From Anaerotruncus colihominis (GTDB taxonomy: Bacteria > Bacillota > Clostridia > Oscillospirales > Ruminococcaceae): a stretch of DNA of 64,000 nucleotides. Below the pieces are notes generated by a model. The model did not search any database. It had not been told where the DNA came from and was given only the letters and a program-made list of their open reading frames with translations. Location of the stretch: NCBI GenBank assembly GCA_025146135.1, contig CP102255.1, positions 2,232,001 through 2,296,000 on the forward strand, given 5' to 3'. Shown here piece by piece: positions 8,565 to 17,446 of this stretch. The position numbers were made by a program, and so were the translations under genes. Position 1 is the stretch's first letter. Each line of letters begins with the position of its first letter.

Positions 8565-9542
8565 ATGGCAACAATCAAAGATGTGGCACAAGCAGCCCAG
8601 GTGTCTGCCGCCACCGTCTCCCGGGTTTTGAATAAGGACGAGCAAATCTGCGTTTCTCCTCAGGTGCGCGCACGTATCTTTCAGGCCGCTCACGCTCTGG
8701 GATATGTTTCCCCAAGGCAGCGACGGGCCGCAGAGCATAAGCGGCGTTTGGTGATCGGGGTGGCGGACTGGCGAATCATCCGGCCTGACAGGCATAATGT
8801 CCGGCTCTCATCTTTATCCTGTCTTGTACAGATGATGTCGGATCAATACGATGTCATTTTCGTGCGTCTTTCCTTCAACCAGCCGCAGGCGGTAGACGGT
8901 ATCATTGCCTTTGGCGCGTTCAGCAAAACAGAGATTGATTTTTTGCGTACATTGACTTTTTCCATCGTCTTTGTCAACTCGGATCAGCACAACTATGAAT
9001 TTGATCAGGTCCAGGTTGATTTCGACCGGGGTCTGGAGGACGCTGTGGCTTATCTGCTGGATCAAAAGCGGTATACAGACATCGGCTACATCGGCGGAAT
9101 CTACAACGGGGAAAATGGAAGCATCGGCACGCACCGCCTGGCCGCTCTCAAACGTATCCTTGAGCAGCGTCTCCAGTACAATCCCGCGTTGTTTCATATC
9201 GGTGAGATCAGCCGGGAAAGCGGATACCATATGGCCAAAAATGCTATTGCGAAGGGCGCGTTGGCCGAGGCTATGCTGATCGGCAGCGACGAGGTCGCGG
9301 AGGGCGCACTGGAGGCCTTTCGTGAGACAGGGCTTCGTGTCCCCAAGGATGTAGCTGTTATCATCTATCAGGATATTCAAACGCTTGAAAGCAAATGGCC
9401 CACAGGGACATGCCTGGAGATGTTTCCCGATTACGTCTGGGAAAACGCGCTGGAGCTTTTATTCGGCAGGATCAGCCATCGCCGCGCTCAGGCGGTCATT
9501 GTTACAATCCCCACCCATCTGAAAATTGGCGATACCGCGTAG
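8565..9542 (+). CDS. LacI/GalR-family transcriptional regulator
   Basis: DNA-binding regulator of 325 residues. The N-terminal LacI helix-turn-helix is clear (IKDVAQAAQVSAATVSRVLN, residues 3-22), followed by the hinge helix and a periplasmic-binding-like sensor domain with the EbgR/GalR-type segments VDGIIAFGAFS and DIGYIGG. It probably senses a small sugar-like or phosphorylated ligand and controls the transporter and phosphatase genes that follow. It is the first gene after the promoter at 8320-8347; the next gene begins 135 bases downstream without an obvious second promoter. Confidence 0.93.
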   Translation: MATIKDVAQAAQVSAATVSRVLNKDEQICVSPQVRARIFQAAHALGYVSPRQRRAAEHKRRLVIGVADWRIIRPDRHNVRLSSLSCLVQMMSDQYDVIFVRLSFNQPQAVDGIIAFGAFSKTEIDFLRTLTFSIVFVNSDQHNYEFDQVQVDFDRGLEDAVAYLLDQKRYTDIGYIGGIYNGENGSIGTHRLAALKRILEQRLQYNPALFHIGEISRESGYHMAKNAIAKGALAEAMLIGSDEVAEGALEAFRETGLRVPKDVAVIIYQDIQTLESKWPTGTCLEMFPDYVWENALELLFGRISHRRAQAVIVTIPTHLKIGDTA

Positions 9543-9677
9543 ACAGCCCGCAAAAGGCGTTTCCCTTAGATTCCGTTCGTCCCCTCCCTGAATTTTTTCA
9601 AGGAACCGGGTGCGCATCGGATTCTTGCAAGATAAATGCAGGCAATCAAAACGATTCAAAATCAGGAGGAAACAATT

Positions 9678-10775
9678 ATGAAAAAGGGACTTACTTTCCT
9701 GCTGGCAGGAGCTATGAGCATTGGTCTGCTGGTCGGCTGCGGACAGGGCGGACAGCCGCAGAGCACCGCGGAGAGCACGCCGGAATCCGCAGGCGCAGTC
9801 TCAGCCAGTCAGGCGCAAGCCGGCAACAAAGCTATCGATACGCTGCGCATCGCTTTTGTCCCATCACGCGAGCCGGATGAAATCATCACCGCCACGGAAC
9901 CGCTCAAGCAGATGCTCACCGACGAACTGGCCAAGCTCGGCTATGACGTGGGCAAGGTGGATATCACAGTGGGCACCAGCTATGAAGCCGTGGGAGAGGC
10001 CCTTTCCGCCGGCACAGCCGATGTGGGCCTTATCCCCGGCGGCACCTATGTGCTGTATGATGACGGATGTGATGTGCTGCTGACCGCCACACGCGACGGT
10101 TTGTCCATCGACTCTGACAGCGCCAAGGATTGGAACGACAACGCCCCGACACAGCCTACAACCGATCAGGTCACCAGCTACCGCGCCCTGATGATCGCCG
10201 GACCTTCCGAAAAAGGCAAGGCGTTGGCGGCCAAAGTCAACGCCGGCGAGCAACTGACCTGGGAGGATGTAAGCGGTGCGAACTGGAGCGTTATGAACTC
10301 GTCCTCCCCCGCTGGATATATCTATCCATCCCTGTGGCTTCAGGAAAATTTCAGCAAAAACATCACTGATTTGCCCCACGCCGTACAGTCTGACTCCTAC
10401 GGCAGCGCCTTTGCGCGCCTGGCCTCCGGCCAGGTCGATGTGTTGTGTACATATGCCGACGGCCGCCGCGATTATGAGGACGAATGGACCGGCGAGTATG
10501 CCATGACCAACAGCATTTGGGATGATACGGCCGTCATCGGCGTTACGCCCGCCATTTATAACGATACGATCAGCGTCAGTAAGACCTCCCCTATTATGGA
10601 CGACAGCTTCAAGGCAGCTTTGTCCGAAGCGTTTATCAATATCGGCAATACCGAACAGGGCAAGCAGGTCATCGCCATCTACAGCCACAACGGCTATATG
10701 CCGGCCGAGTCGTCCGACTATGATTCCGAGCGGGCCGCGCAGGAAATGATACGTTCGCTCAACAGCGCCGGCTGA
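9678..10775 (+). CDS. phnD: PhnD-family ABC substrate-binding lipoprotein
   Basis: Binding protein of 365 residues for a PhnCDE-type importer. The ATG at 9678 follows AGGAGG. The signal sequence ends at a lipobox GLLVGC, and a Ser/Gln/Ala-rich linker follows. The mature domain begins LRIAFVPSREPDEI, a typical PhnD opening, and has the segment GTADVGLIPGGTYVLY, where PhnD proteins coordinate the phosphonate-type group, and a later SSSPAGYIYP. Known PhnD-like proteins bind phosphonates, phosphite or phosphate esters. No C-P lyase gene is nearby, so the ligand may be an organophosphate. Confidence 0.9.
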   Translation: MKKGLTFLLAGAMSIGLLVGCGQGGQPQSTAESTPESAGAVSASQAQAGNKAIDTLRIAFVPSREPDEIITATEPLKQMLTDELAKLGYDVGKVDITVGTSYEAVGEALSAGTADVGLIPGGTYVLYDDGCDVLLTATRDGLSIDSDSAKDWNDNAPTQPTTDQVTSYRALMIAGPSEKGKALAAKVNAGEQLTWEDVSGANWSVMNSSSPAGYIYPSLWLQENFSKNITDLPHAVQSDSYGSAFARLASGQVDVLCTYADGRRDYEDEWTGEYAMTNSIWDDTAVIGVTPAIYNDTISVSKTSPIMDDSFKAALSEAFINIGNTEQGKQVIAIYSHNGYMPAESSDYDSERAAQEMIRSLNSAG

Positions 10776-10798
10776 ATCCGGCACTGAAAAATGTACCG

Positions 10799-10839
10799 AA
10801 AAGAGGGAGGATATGCCGGATGGCTTTCCTCCCTCTTTT
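10799..10839 (+). terminator. Intra-operon hairpin between phnD and phnC
   Basis: A perfect 13-base stem AAAAGAGGGAGGA/TCCTCCCTCTTTT with a 15-base loop lies between the binding-protein gene and the ATPase gene. Such partial terminators or stabilising hairpins are common after binding-protein genes and would make phnD the most abundant product. Confidence 0.7.
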
Positions 10840-10858
10840 GGAATGGAGAGGTAACAAG

Positions 10859-11611
10859 ATGATAGAATTCAGGCAGGTAAGCAAGCGATATCCCAACGGC
10901 TTTGAGGCGCTCAAGAATGTCAGTCTGACCATCGGGCAGGGGGAATTTGTAGCCATCATCGGATTGTCAGGCGCAGGCAAATCGACGCTGATCCGCACCA
11001 TCAACCGGATGCATGATATTACTGAAGGGATGCTTACCGTGGATGGAACCGATGTGATGGGGCTACACGGAAAGAGCCTGCGGGCGTTTCGCCGCCGCAT
11101 CGGTATGATTTTTCAATCCTTTAATCTGATCACCCGGACGACGGTTATCAAAAACGTGCTCACCGCGTTTGTACCCGATCTGCCCTGGTGGCGGGCTGCG
11201 TTTGGTATCTTTACCAAGGAAGAAAAGATCAAGGCCCTGGAGGCGCTGGACAAAGTTGGCATCCTGGACAAAGCGTTTGTCCGGGCAGATCAGCTCTCCG
11301 GAGGACAGCAGCAGCGCGTGGCGCTCGCGCGTACCCTGGCTCAGAATCCACAGATCATTCTGGCAGACGAGCCGGTGGCCTCGCTGGACCCGGTGACAGC
11401 CAAGCAGGTAATGGACGATTTTCTGCGCATCAATCAGGAGATGAAGATTACCGTCCTGATCAACATTCACCATGTGGAGCTGGCTTTGCAGTACGCCAGC
11501 CGCGTGGTGGGCATCCGTTCCGGTGAGATCGTTTATGATGGACCTGCTAGTCAGGTGGATGAGGCCGTGCTGGACGCCATATATCAAAGCAAGCGGGAGG
11601 AGCGCGTATGA
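10859..11611 (+). CDS. phnC: PhnC-family phosphonate-type ABC transporter ATPase
   Basis: ATP-binding subunit of 250 residues. Walker A is GLSGAGKST (35-43), the Q-loop is IFQSFNLI, the signature is LSGGQQQRVALAR near residue 147 and Walker B is IILADEPVASLD. The PhnC subfamily shows in FRRRIGMIFQSFNL and in the late segment LINIHHVELAL. The ATG at 10859 with GGAGAGG before it is preferred over an open extension upstream. It overlaps the first permease gene by an ATGA. Confidence 0.94.
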   Translation: MIEFRQVSKRYPNGFEALKNVSLTIGQGEFVAIIGLSGAGKSTLIRTINRMHDITEGMLTVDGTDVMGLHGKSLRAFRRRIGMIFQSFNLITRTTVIKNVLTAFVPDLPWWRAAFGIFTKEEKIKALEALDKVGILDKAFVRADQLSGGQQQRVALARTLAQNPQIILADEPVASLDPVTAKQVMDDFLRINQEMKITVLINIHHVELALQYASRVVGIRSGEIVYDGPASQVDEAVLDAIYQSKREERV

Positions 11612-12429
11612 ACCTTTATGATAAGCTGTTCACACCCAGAGTGTTTACGCTTCCCAATGGGAAGCAGATTTGTAAACGCCGTTCCAGAGCGCCTTTCGCC
11701 GTGCTGATCCTGTTGGCGATGACGGCGCTGTCGGTTCGGGTCACAGGCTTCAGCCTCACGGTGCTGATCAGCCGCATCAGGGAATTTTTTGTAATCTTGG
11801 GCGATATGATCCCACCCCAATGGAATTATATGCCCCAGATATGGCAGCCCTTGTTTGACACCATCAAGATGTCCCTTTTGGGTTCGGCCATCGGAGCGAT
11901 TCTGGTCGTTCCCTTTGCCATGCTGGCGTCCACCAATATCATCCATAACCGGATTGTCGTTGGAGCGATGCGTCTGCTGCTGAGTATCATCCGCACCCTT
12001 CCAACGCTTGTTTCCGCTCTGATTGCCACCTATGTTTTTGGTCTTGGCACTTTAGCAGGGACAACAGCCATCGCAATTTTCACATTCGCCTATATCGGAA
12101 AAATTCTTTATGAGGAAATCGAGACGGTGGATATGGGGGCATTTGAGGCAATGGAAGCTATGGGCGCCACCAAGGTACGTGCCTTTATCAGCTCAATCGT
12201 TCCCCAGGTATTGCCCTCCTATCTTTCCAACTGCCTGTTCTGTTTCGAAGGCAATGTGCGCTATGCCTCCATTTTGGGCTATGTCGGCGCGGGCGGACTT
12301 GGACTGATCCTTAATGAAAAGATCGGCTGGCGGGAATATTCTAGCGTCGGAATGATCCTTTTGGCACTGTTTGTCACTGTATTTATCATCGAAACCATCA
12401 GCCGTGCCGCGCGCAGGCGGCTTGTTTGA
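11608..12429 (+). CDS. phnE: PhnE-family ABC permease, first subunit
   Basis: Membrane subunit of 273 residues with about six hydrophobic segments, the first near residues 27-45. The ATPase-contact loop reads EAMEAMGATKVRAFISSIVPQ, matching the PhnE EAA motif, followed by YASILGYVGAGGLG, a conserved PhnE sequence. It probably pairs with the second PhnE-like protein to form a heterodimeric channel. Translation is coupled to phnC by a four-base overlap. Confidence 0.92.
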   Translation: MNLYDKLFTPRVFTLPNGKQICKRRSRAPFAVLILLAMTALSVRVTGFSLTVLISRIREFFVILGDMIPPQWNYMPQIWQPLFDTIKMSLLGSAIGAILVVPFAMLASTNIIHNRIVVGAMRLLLSIIRTLPTLVSALIATYVFGLGTLAGTTAIAIFTFAYIGKILYEEIETVDMGAFEAMEAMGATKVRAFISSIVPQVLPSYLSNCLFCFEGNVRYASILGYVGAGGLGLILNEKIGWREYSSVGMILLALFVTVFIIETISRAARRRLV

Positions 12430-12442
12430 GGAGGCGGGGCGT

Positions 12443-13252
12443 ATGAATCAACGTATTGAACAGATCTATGCACAGCGGCCCCGGCGGTATATCTTTGAGC
12501 TGGCTGTGGCGGCGGTTGTCACAGGGCTTCTGATTTGGAGCGGCTCCGCTGTGGAAACGAGCGGGACAACACAAAACGGCGCCAAGATTGCACTGAACAT
12601 CCTTTCCGGAATTTTTCATCCCGATACCGGACTGCTGTTCAATCTAACGGTGCAGGGCGTGCCGTATCTGCTGATGGAAACCATCTGCATCGCTTTTTTG
12701 GGTACGATCGTCGGCGCTATTATCTCCATCCCGCTGGCATTTCTTTCAGCATCCAATCTGACGCCACGGCCGGTAGCCTTTATCGGACGAATCATCATCA
12801 TGGCGGTGCGCACAGTTCCCGCCTTCGTTTACGGTTTGATGTTCATTCGGGTTACGGGACCAGGCGCATTCGCCGGATTGCTGACCATGTCCCTGTGTTC
12901 CGTAGGTATGGTCAGCAAAATGTATATCGAGGCCATCGAGGATTTGGATGTGCGGGTGCTGGAATCTCTGGATGCGGCGGGCTGCACCACCTGGCAGAAA
13001 ATCCGGTATGGTATTTTGCCGCAATTGATGCCCAATTTCGCTTCCACAGCTATCTACCGTTTTGATATCAATCTGCGCGACGCAACAGTTCTCGGCCTGG
13101 TCGGTGCGGGCGGTATCGGCGCGCCGCTAATATTCGCCATGAACGCTTACCGCTGGAATGAAGCGGGCGCAATCCTGGCAGGGTTGATTGTGCTCGTTCT
13201 GATTGTGGAATGGATTTCCACAAAAATCAGAGTGAAGCTGGCAAGGGGGTAA
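12443..13252 (+). CDS. phnE: PhnE-family ABC permease, second subunit
   Basis: Second PhnE-type membrane subunit, 269 residues from the ATG at 12443, which has GAGGAGGCGGGG before it. Conserved features are the segment VRTVPAFVYGLMF, the loop ESLDAAGCTTWQKIRYGILPQ and the late DATVLGLVGAGGIGAPL. Two different PhnE subunits beside one PhnC and one PhnD is a usual arrangement in Firmicutes. The stop is two bases before the start of the phosphoesterase gene, so the enzyme is made together with the importer. Confidence 0.92.
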   Translation: MNQRIEQIYAQRPRRYIFELAVAAVVTGLLIWSGSAVETSGTTQNGAKIALNILSGIFHPDTGLLFNLTVQGVPYLLMETICIAFLGTIVGAIISIPLAFLSASNLTPRPVAFIGRIIIMAVRTVPAFVYGLMFIRVTGPGAFAGLLTMSLCSVGMVSKMYIEAIEDLDVRVLESLDAAGCTTWQKIRYGILPQLMPNFASTAIYRFDINLRDATVLGLVGAGGIGAPLIFAMNAYRWNEAGAILAGLIVLVLIVEWISTKIRVKLARG

Positions 13253-13254
13253 AT

Positions 13255-14775
13255 ATGCTTCAGACGTTCACCATCTGTTTTACCTCGGATACACACGGCC
13301 ACATATTTCCCGTCAACTATGCCGCGAACCATTATGAGGATTCCGGGCTTTTAAATCTGGCCGCGCAAATTCAAAAGGACGAAAATACCCTCGTTTTGGA
13401 TGGCGGCGATTCTCTCCAAGGTACGCCCCTTACACAGTATTATCTGGAGCATCGGGAGCATTGGCCGATTCATCCCGCCGCCGCAGCCTTTAATGCTGTG
13501 GGCGTAGACTATTTCACCCTTGGAAATCACGATTTCAATTTTGGCTACGACGTTCTCAGAGAGTATCTCAACGCCATGGACGGCGTTTGTCTCTGCGCCA
13601 ACGTGGAGGATTTGGACGGTGGACTGCCGCTCCAAAAGGATGCTGTCCATACGCTCGCCAATGGCCTGCGTGTGGGCGTCACCGGCGTGGTTACCGATTT
13701 TGTGAACGTATGGGAGCAGCCGCAGAATCTTGAGCGGGTGCGCGTCACCGACGCGTTTCAGGCGGCCCGGACAGCTCTGGCCCGTCTGAAGGGGATCTGC
13801 GATGTATGTGTGTGCATCTATCACGGCGGCTTCGAGGAGGAACTGGAGAGCGGACGGCTTTTGTCGGACAGCGGGGAAAATATCGCCTGTAAAATTGCCC
13901 GCGAGCTTGATTTCGACCTGTTGCTCACCGGCCATCAGCATATGGCTGTGGAACAGACCGTCATTGCCGGTACGTTTGCCGTACAGCCGCCTGCCAACGC
14001 CAGCCGGTATGCGCGTATCACCGGGCACTTTGACGAACCAACCGTTCATTTTTCATCTCGTCTGCTCCCAGTGGGGAACAGGCATTCCGAGCATCCCTTC
14101 CAATCGCTGCTCCCGTTGGAGGAATCTGTGCAACGTTGGTTGGATCTGCCTATCGGGACGCTTATACAGCCTATCGCTCCTGAGGAAAAGCTGTCGGCGG
14201 CGCTATACGGTAGTCAGGTGGCATCTCTGTTTAATCAGGTCCAGTTAGAGGCAACCGGAGCGGATTTGTCCTGCACCAGCCTTGGAAACGACCCTGTCGG
14301 ACTGGTTACACCTGTCACCATGCGCGGAGTGACAGCCGCTTATCTGTTCGCCAATACGCTGGTTGTACTGGAGGTGACCGCGCCTGTCATCAAAGCTGCC
14401 CTTGAGCGGTGCGCCGCTTATTTCACATTGGAGGACGGACGGCCGCGCGTATCTGACGAATTTTTGATGCCAAAAATCGAGCACTATAACTATGATTTTT
14501 ACGCAGGTATTTCTTACGCGTTTGATTTGCGCCGGCCGATCGGCGACCGGGTTGTACATCTGACCAGGCTGGATGGTTCCCCGCTCGGCGACAGACCCCT
14601 GCGTCTGTGCACCAGCAATTACCGGGCAACCGGAACCGGCGGCTACGAGATACTGCGCGCCTGTCCGGTGCTCTGGCGGGGCAGCGTCGAAATGCCTGAC
14701 CTGGTGGCCCGCTACCTGCGTGCGCACAGCCCTGTACCATCCTTCCAAAACAGCAAATTGGAGGTGCTCTGGTGA
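13255..14775 (+). CDS. 5'-nucleotidase / cyclic phosphodiesterase family protein (UshA/YunD-like), cytoplasmic
   Basis: Metallophosphoesterase of 506 residues. The catalytic N-terminal domain shows SDTHGH (residues 10-15), GGDSLQGTP near 43, GNHDF near 90, HGG near 186 and GHQHM near 227, all metal or substrate ligands. The C-terminal 5'-nucleotidase domain has the adenine-stacking-type region around NYDFYAGISYAFD. There is no signal peptide, unlike periplasmic UshA, so it should act inside the cell like B. subtilis YunD. It starts two bases after the permease stop, which implies that an imported phosphate ester is dephosphorylated in the cytoplasm. Confidence 0.88.
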   Translation: MLQTFTICFTSDTHGHIFPVNYAANHYEDSGLLNLAAQIQKDENTLVLDGGDSLQGTPLTQYYLEHREHWPIHPAAAAFNAVGVDYFTLGNHDFNFGYDVLREYLNAMDGVCLCANVEDLDGGLPLQKDAVHTLANGLRVGVTGVVTDFVNVWEQPQNLERVRVTDAFQAARTALARLKGICDVCVCIYHGGFEEELESGRLLSDSGENIACKIARELDFDLLLTGHQHMAVEQTVIAGTFAVQPPANASRYARITGHFDEPTVHFSSRLLPVGNRHSEHPFQSLLPLEESVQRWLDLPIGTLIQPIAPEEKLSAALYGSQVASLFNQVQLEATGADLSCTSLGNDPVGLVTPVTMRGVTAAYLFANTLVVLEVTAPVIKAALERCAAYFTLEDGRPRVSDEFLMPKIEHYNYDFYAGISYAFDLRRPIGDRVVHLTRLDGSPLGDRPLRLCTSNYRATGTGGYEILRACPVLWRGSVEMPDLVARYLRAHSPVPSFQNSKLEVLW

Positions 14776-15008
14776 GACGGCTTCTCTGCCGCGCGTACCG
14801 CAAAAAGCTGTTTACACTGTCAGAGCCAGTTTGAAAATAGAGGAATTGCCGGATTTTTCGCAAGCAGTAGGAAAATGGAGGGCAAAAATCACAGGAATCT
14901 TTTCGGATTTCAAGGCTTTTAACACATCATCCGTCGCTGTTTTTAGTAAATGACGGGAATTTTAATTTTTCAAACAGCCCCTAGTATTGCAAAGAAAGAA
15001 GGCTGGAT

Positions 15009-15788
15009 ATGGAACGTTTTGAATTGGCGCGCACACTTGTACTTCAGGCGGGAGATATGCTCCGTCGGATTCATTTTGAATTTGGCGACGTTCACCAAAA
15101 GACAGGACATCAGGACCTGGTGACCAAATGGGATGCCGAAACAGAGCGTTTTCTTCGCAGAGCGATCCTCTCCGCCTTTCCTCATGACTCCATTATAGGC
15201 GAGGAGTTTCCCGCAGCCGGCCAGAACGGCAATGTCACCTGGTACCTGGACCCGATCGACGGCACGACCAATTTTATCAACGCGCACCGCAGTTACGCGG
15301 TTTCTGTCGGCTGCTGGCAGGATACGACACCTTTATTCGGCCTGGTGCTCGATGCGGAGCGTCAAACGCTCTATTCCGCCCGGGCCGGCCATGGCGCTTG
15401 GCGCGATGAAACGGCTATCCATGTATCCGGCCGCTCAAATATTTCTGACCTCCTGCTCTCTGTTCCAGATATTGTATATACATTTTTAAAACCCCATCCT
15501 CATCAGGACGGTATAATCCAATTGGCACAGGATGTACGGGGAATCCGCAGTCTCGGTTCGGTGGCGCTGGAGCTGTGCGCCGTGGCGGCGGGCGAAGAAG
15601 ACCTGTTCATTGCGCCGCGTTCCTCACCGTGGGATCACAACGCAGCCCGTATCATCCTCTGCGAAGCGGGCGGCTCCATTTGCAGTCTGCACGGCATGCC
15701 GCTGCCTGTCGGTGAAAAAAGCGCCGTATTGGCCGCATGTTCAAAAGAGCTTGAACAAACGGTATTGTCCCTTTATTTCCCAGTATAA
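15009..15788 (+). CDS. Inositol-monophosphatase-family phosphatase
   Basis: Magnesium-dependent phosphatase of 259 residues. The family signature is complete: E65/E66 in GEEF, D81 and D84 in WYLDPIDGTTNF, and D209 in PWDHNA. Family members hydrolyse inositol phosphates, 3'-phosphoadenosine-5'-phosphate or fructose-1,6-bisphosphate; the sequence alone does not choose. A GAAGG-type site precedes the ATG. It follows the nucleotidase gene after 233 bases on the same strand with no convincing terminator between them, so it may belong to the same phosphate-ester-using operon. Confidence 0.9.
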   Translation: MERFELARTLVLQAGDMLRRIHFEFGDVHQKTGHQDLVTKWDAETERFLRRAILSAFPHDSIIGEEFPAAGQNGNVTWYLDPIDGTTNFINAHRSYAVSVGCWQDTTPLFGLVLDAERQTLYSARAGHGAWRDETAIHVSGRSNISDLLLSVPDIVYTFLKPHPHQDGIIQLAQDVRGIRSLGSVALELCAVAAGEEDLFIAPRSSPWDHNAARIILCEAGGSICSLHGMPLPVGEKSAVLAACSKELEQTVLSLYFPV

Positions 15789-15940
15789 TGCTTCACGCGC
15801 TGCGGATGCGCCACGATCGCAGGCATAACTGACGGCGCATAAAGTTTTTACGCATATGAGATGTCCCGGTCCACGCGCTTTGATTTCAGGCCGTGCCGCT
15901 AAAGGCGGCACATAGCCATTTTGTTATGATTTTACATGGC

Positions 15941-15982
15941 AAAAGCCGGAACATCCTTTTTTAAGGCATGCTCCGGTTTTTT
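15941..15982 (+). terminator. Bidirectional terminator between convergent genes
   Basis: A 14-base stem around CCGGA with one mismatch and one wobble pair encloses a 13-base loop and ends in six T on the plus strand and four T on the minus strand. It separates the phosphatase gene from the convergent FAD oxidoreductase gene. Confidence 0.8.
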
Positions 15983-15991
15983 CAATCGCGG

Positions 15992-17260
15992 TCATATATG
16001 TGCAAATAGGTCCTGGGCGCCGGCCAGACGCACGCGCTTTTGAATCGTATCCCGATCGTCGCTGTCAAGTCCGCATTCCCTGAGATGCTCCAAAAGCGAC
16101 GCACCGGAAAAGGTATACCGCTTTTCAAGTCCTTTGGGCTGCGCCATCTGTTCGCGCGTCCACGCGATTGCCTCTCCAACGGCCAGGCCGCGCGGATAAA
16201 CGCGCGGCTCTTGTCCGCACGCTGCCAGCGCGGCATTATATCCAGCCAACGTCCCTGTGACGATCGCCTCTGTATGCCCGACAAACAGCCCTGCCTTCTC
16301 TCCAGCACAGAACAGATTTTCCACACCGGTTACATGCATAGCGTCGTCGCGCACAGCCATAGCAAAAAAGCGCATGGAGTTTCCGCGGCCACCGGCGCAT
16401 GGATCGATGTAGCGCGCGTTTTCAAAGCCTGGAAGCATATGCAGGCAGCGCAGGCCGAAATATGGAGACATCAACTTGATGCCGCCTGTATCAAGCAGAA
16501 TAAGGCTGTTTTTGAACTGGGGCAGCGCATACTGCTGGCACGCCTTGAGCGCCAGCCGATCGGCTGCCATTTCAGCCGGGATCGAAACGATGGCGACGCC
16601 TTCCCGGTCAAGCCGTTTTGCAAGCTCGGGGGAAAGCGATTCCTTGAGCAGTTTGCACGAGCCGCTCATCGCCCCAGACGGCGCGCCGGCATGTTCGGCG
16701 CAAAGCTCCTGTACGCCCGCAAGCGCCGTCAAGCTGACACGTCCGCCAAACGATGGGCAGCGCAGCACACACATCGCACATCCATTCCCATATTTAGTGC
16801 AATTGGCCATCGGGCCGGCTGTTCCGGTTGCATCGATGAACTGGTCGCCACTCAATGTCTGGCCATCCTGTGTACTGACAGATATAATTCGCGTGCCATC
16901 CATTTGCGCAGCCGTGACACGCGCGCAGAAATAAATTTCTACTCCCGCTTCCTCCAAAAGGCGCTGTACCAGAGCCGGCATACGGATCACATCGTACAGG
17001 GACGCATGTACGTGCCCTGGAAAGGAAATATTCGTGTGGCGCGCATTTTCATCTGCAAGTGAAAACAATGCGCCGCCCCCCATCGCAATCAATTCCTCGG
17101 CAGCTGCAAAGCGCCCGTTGTTGCGCATAATTCCGCCCACAAGCCCCGTGCCAAGCAGTTGATCCGTCCGTTCAAGCAGCACGGAGCGCACGCCGGCTTT
17201 TGCAGCGCCAAGCGCGGCCGCGCAGCCTGCCCATCCGCCGCCGACAGTTACAATCGTCAT
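15992..17260 (-). CDS. FAD-dependent oxidoreductase of unknown substrate
   Basis: Flavoprotein of 422 residues. The N-terminal dinucleotide fold is VGGGWAGCAAALGAAKAG with the acidic end LLERTDQLLGTG, and the C-terminal FAD contact is NLFCAGEKAGLFVGHTEAIVTG. It resembles the GidA/TrmFO-like group of FAD oxidoreductases and contains a cysteine cluster CAMCVLRC near residue 161, which could bind a metal or take part in thiol chemistry. The ATG is preceded by GGAAAGGTGG. No neighbouring gene suggests the substrate. Confidence 0.8.
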   Translation of the reverse strand: MTIVTVGGGWAGCAAALGAAKAGVRSVLLERTDQLLGTGLVGGIMRNNGRFAAAEELIAMGGGALFSLADENARHTNISFPGHVHASLYDVIRMPALVQRLLEEAGVEIYFCARVTAAQMDGTRIISVSTQDGQTLSGDQFIDATGTAGPMANCTKYGNGCAMCVLRCPSFGGRVSLTALAGVQELCAEHAGAPSGAMSGSCKLLKESLSPELAKRLDREGVAIVSIPAEMAADRLALKACQQYALPQFKNSLILLDTGGIKLMSPYFGLRCLHMLPGFENARYIDPCAGGRGNSMRFFAMAVRDDAMHVTGVENLFCAGEKAGLFVGHTEAIVTGTLAGYNAALAACGQEPRVYPRGLAVGEAIAWTREQMAQPKGLEKRYTFSGASLLEHLRECGLDSDDRDTIQKRVRLAGAQDLFAHI

Positions 17261-17296
17261 ACCGTCACCACCTTTCCAAGGGTATCTATCCCCCGC

Positions 17297-17406
17297 GCTG
17301 ATTTTTTATGGATTGCATAGCGCAATTTATAAAAAAATCAGCTATCTGCGCCGCCTGCGGCGCGGGGCCGTTTGATTAAAATACGCCTGCCCGCAGAGCG
17401 GGCAGA
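17297..17406. repeat. Dispersed hairpin-ended element, copy 1
   Basis: The segment has a 20-base near-perfect inverted repeat (GCTGATTTTTTATGGATTGC at 17297 and its partner ending at 17342) followed by GATAGC-, GCGGGCAGAT-type words. Read on the minus strand it matches the order of 48432-48518: ATCTGCCCGCT, a GGC-rich part, AAAC, GATAGC and finally ATTTTTTATA-ATTGC with its complement. It lies between the deacetylase and oxidoreductase genes. Confidence 0.6.
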
Positions 17407-17446
17407 TGTATAGAAAACATCTGCAAACAGCCATTTTTAAGTGCGT

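Noticed and set aside
9678..13252. Complete phosphonate degradation locus
   Set aside because: No phnG-M, phnX or phnW-type gene accompanies the PhnCDE-like importer, so phosphonate catabolism is not supported.
16040..17062. A 340-codon plus-strand frame over the FAD oxidoreductase gene
   Set aside because: The minus-strand frame has a complete FAD-binding pattern and a good start; the plus frame has neither.
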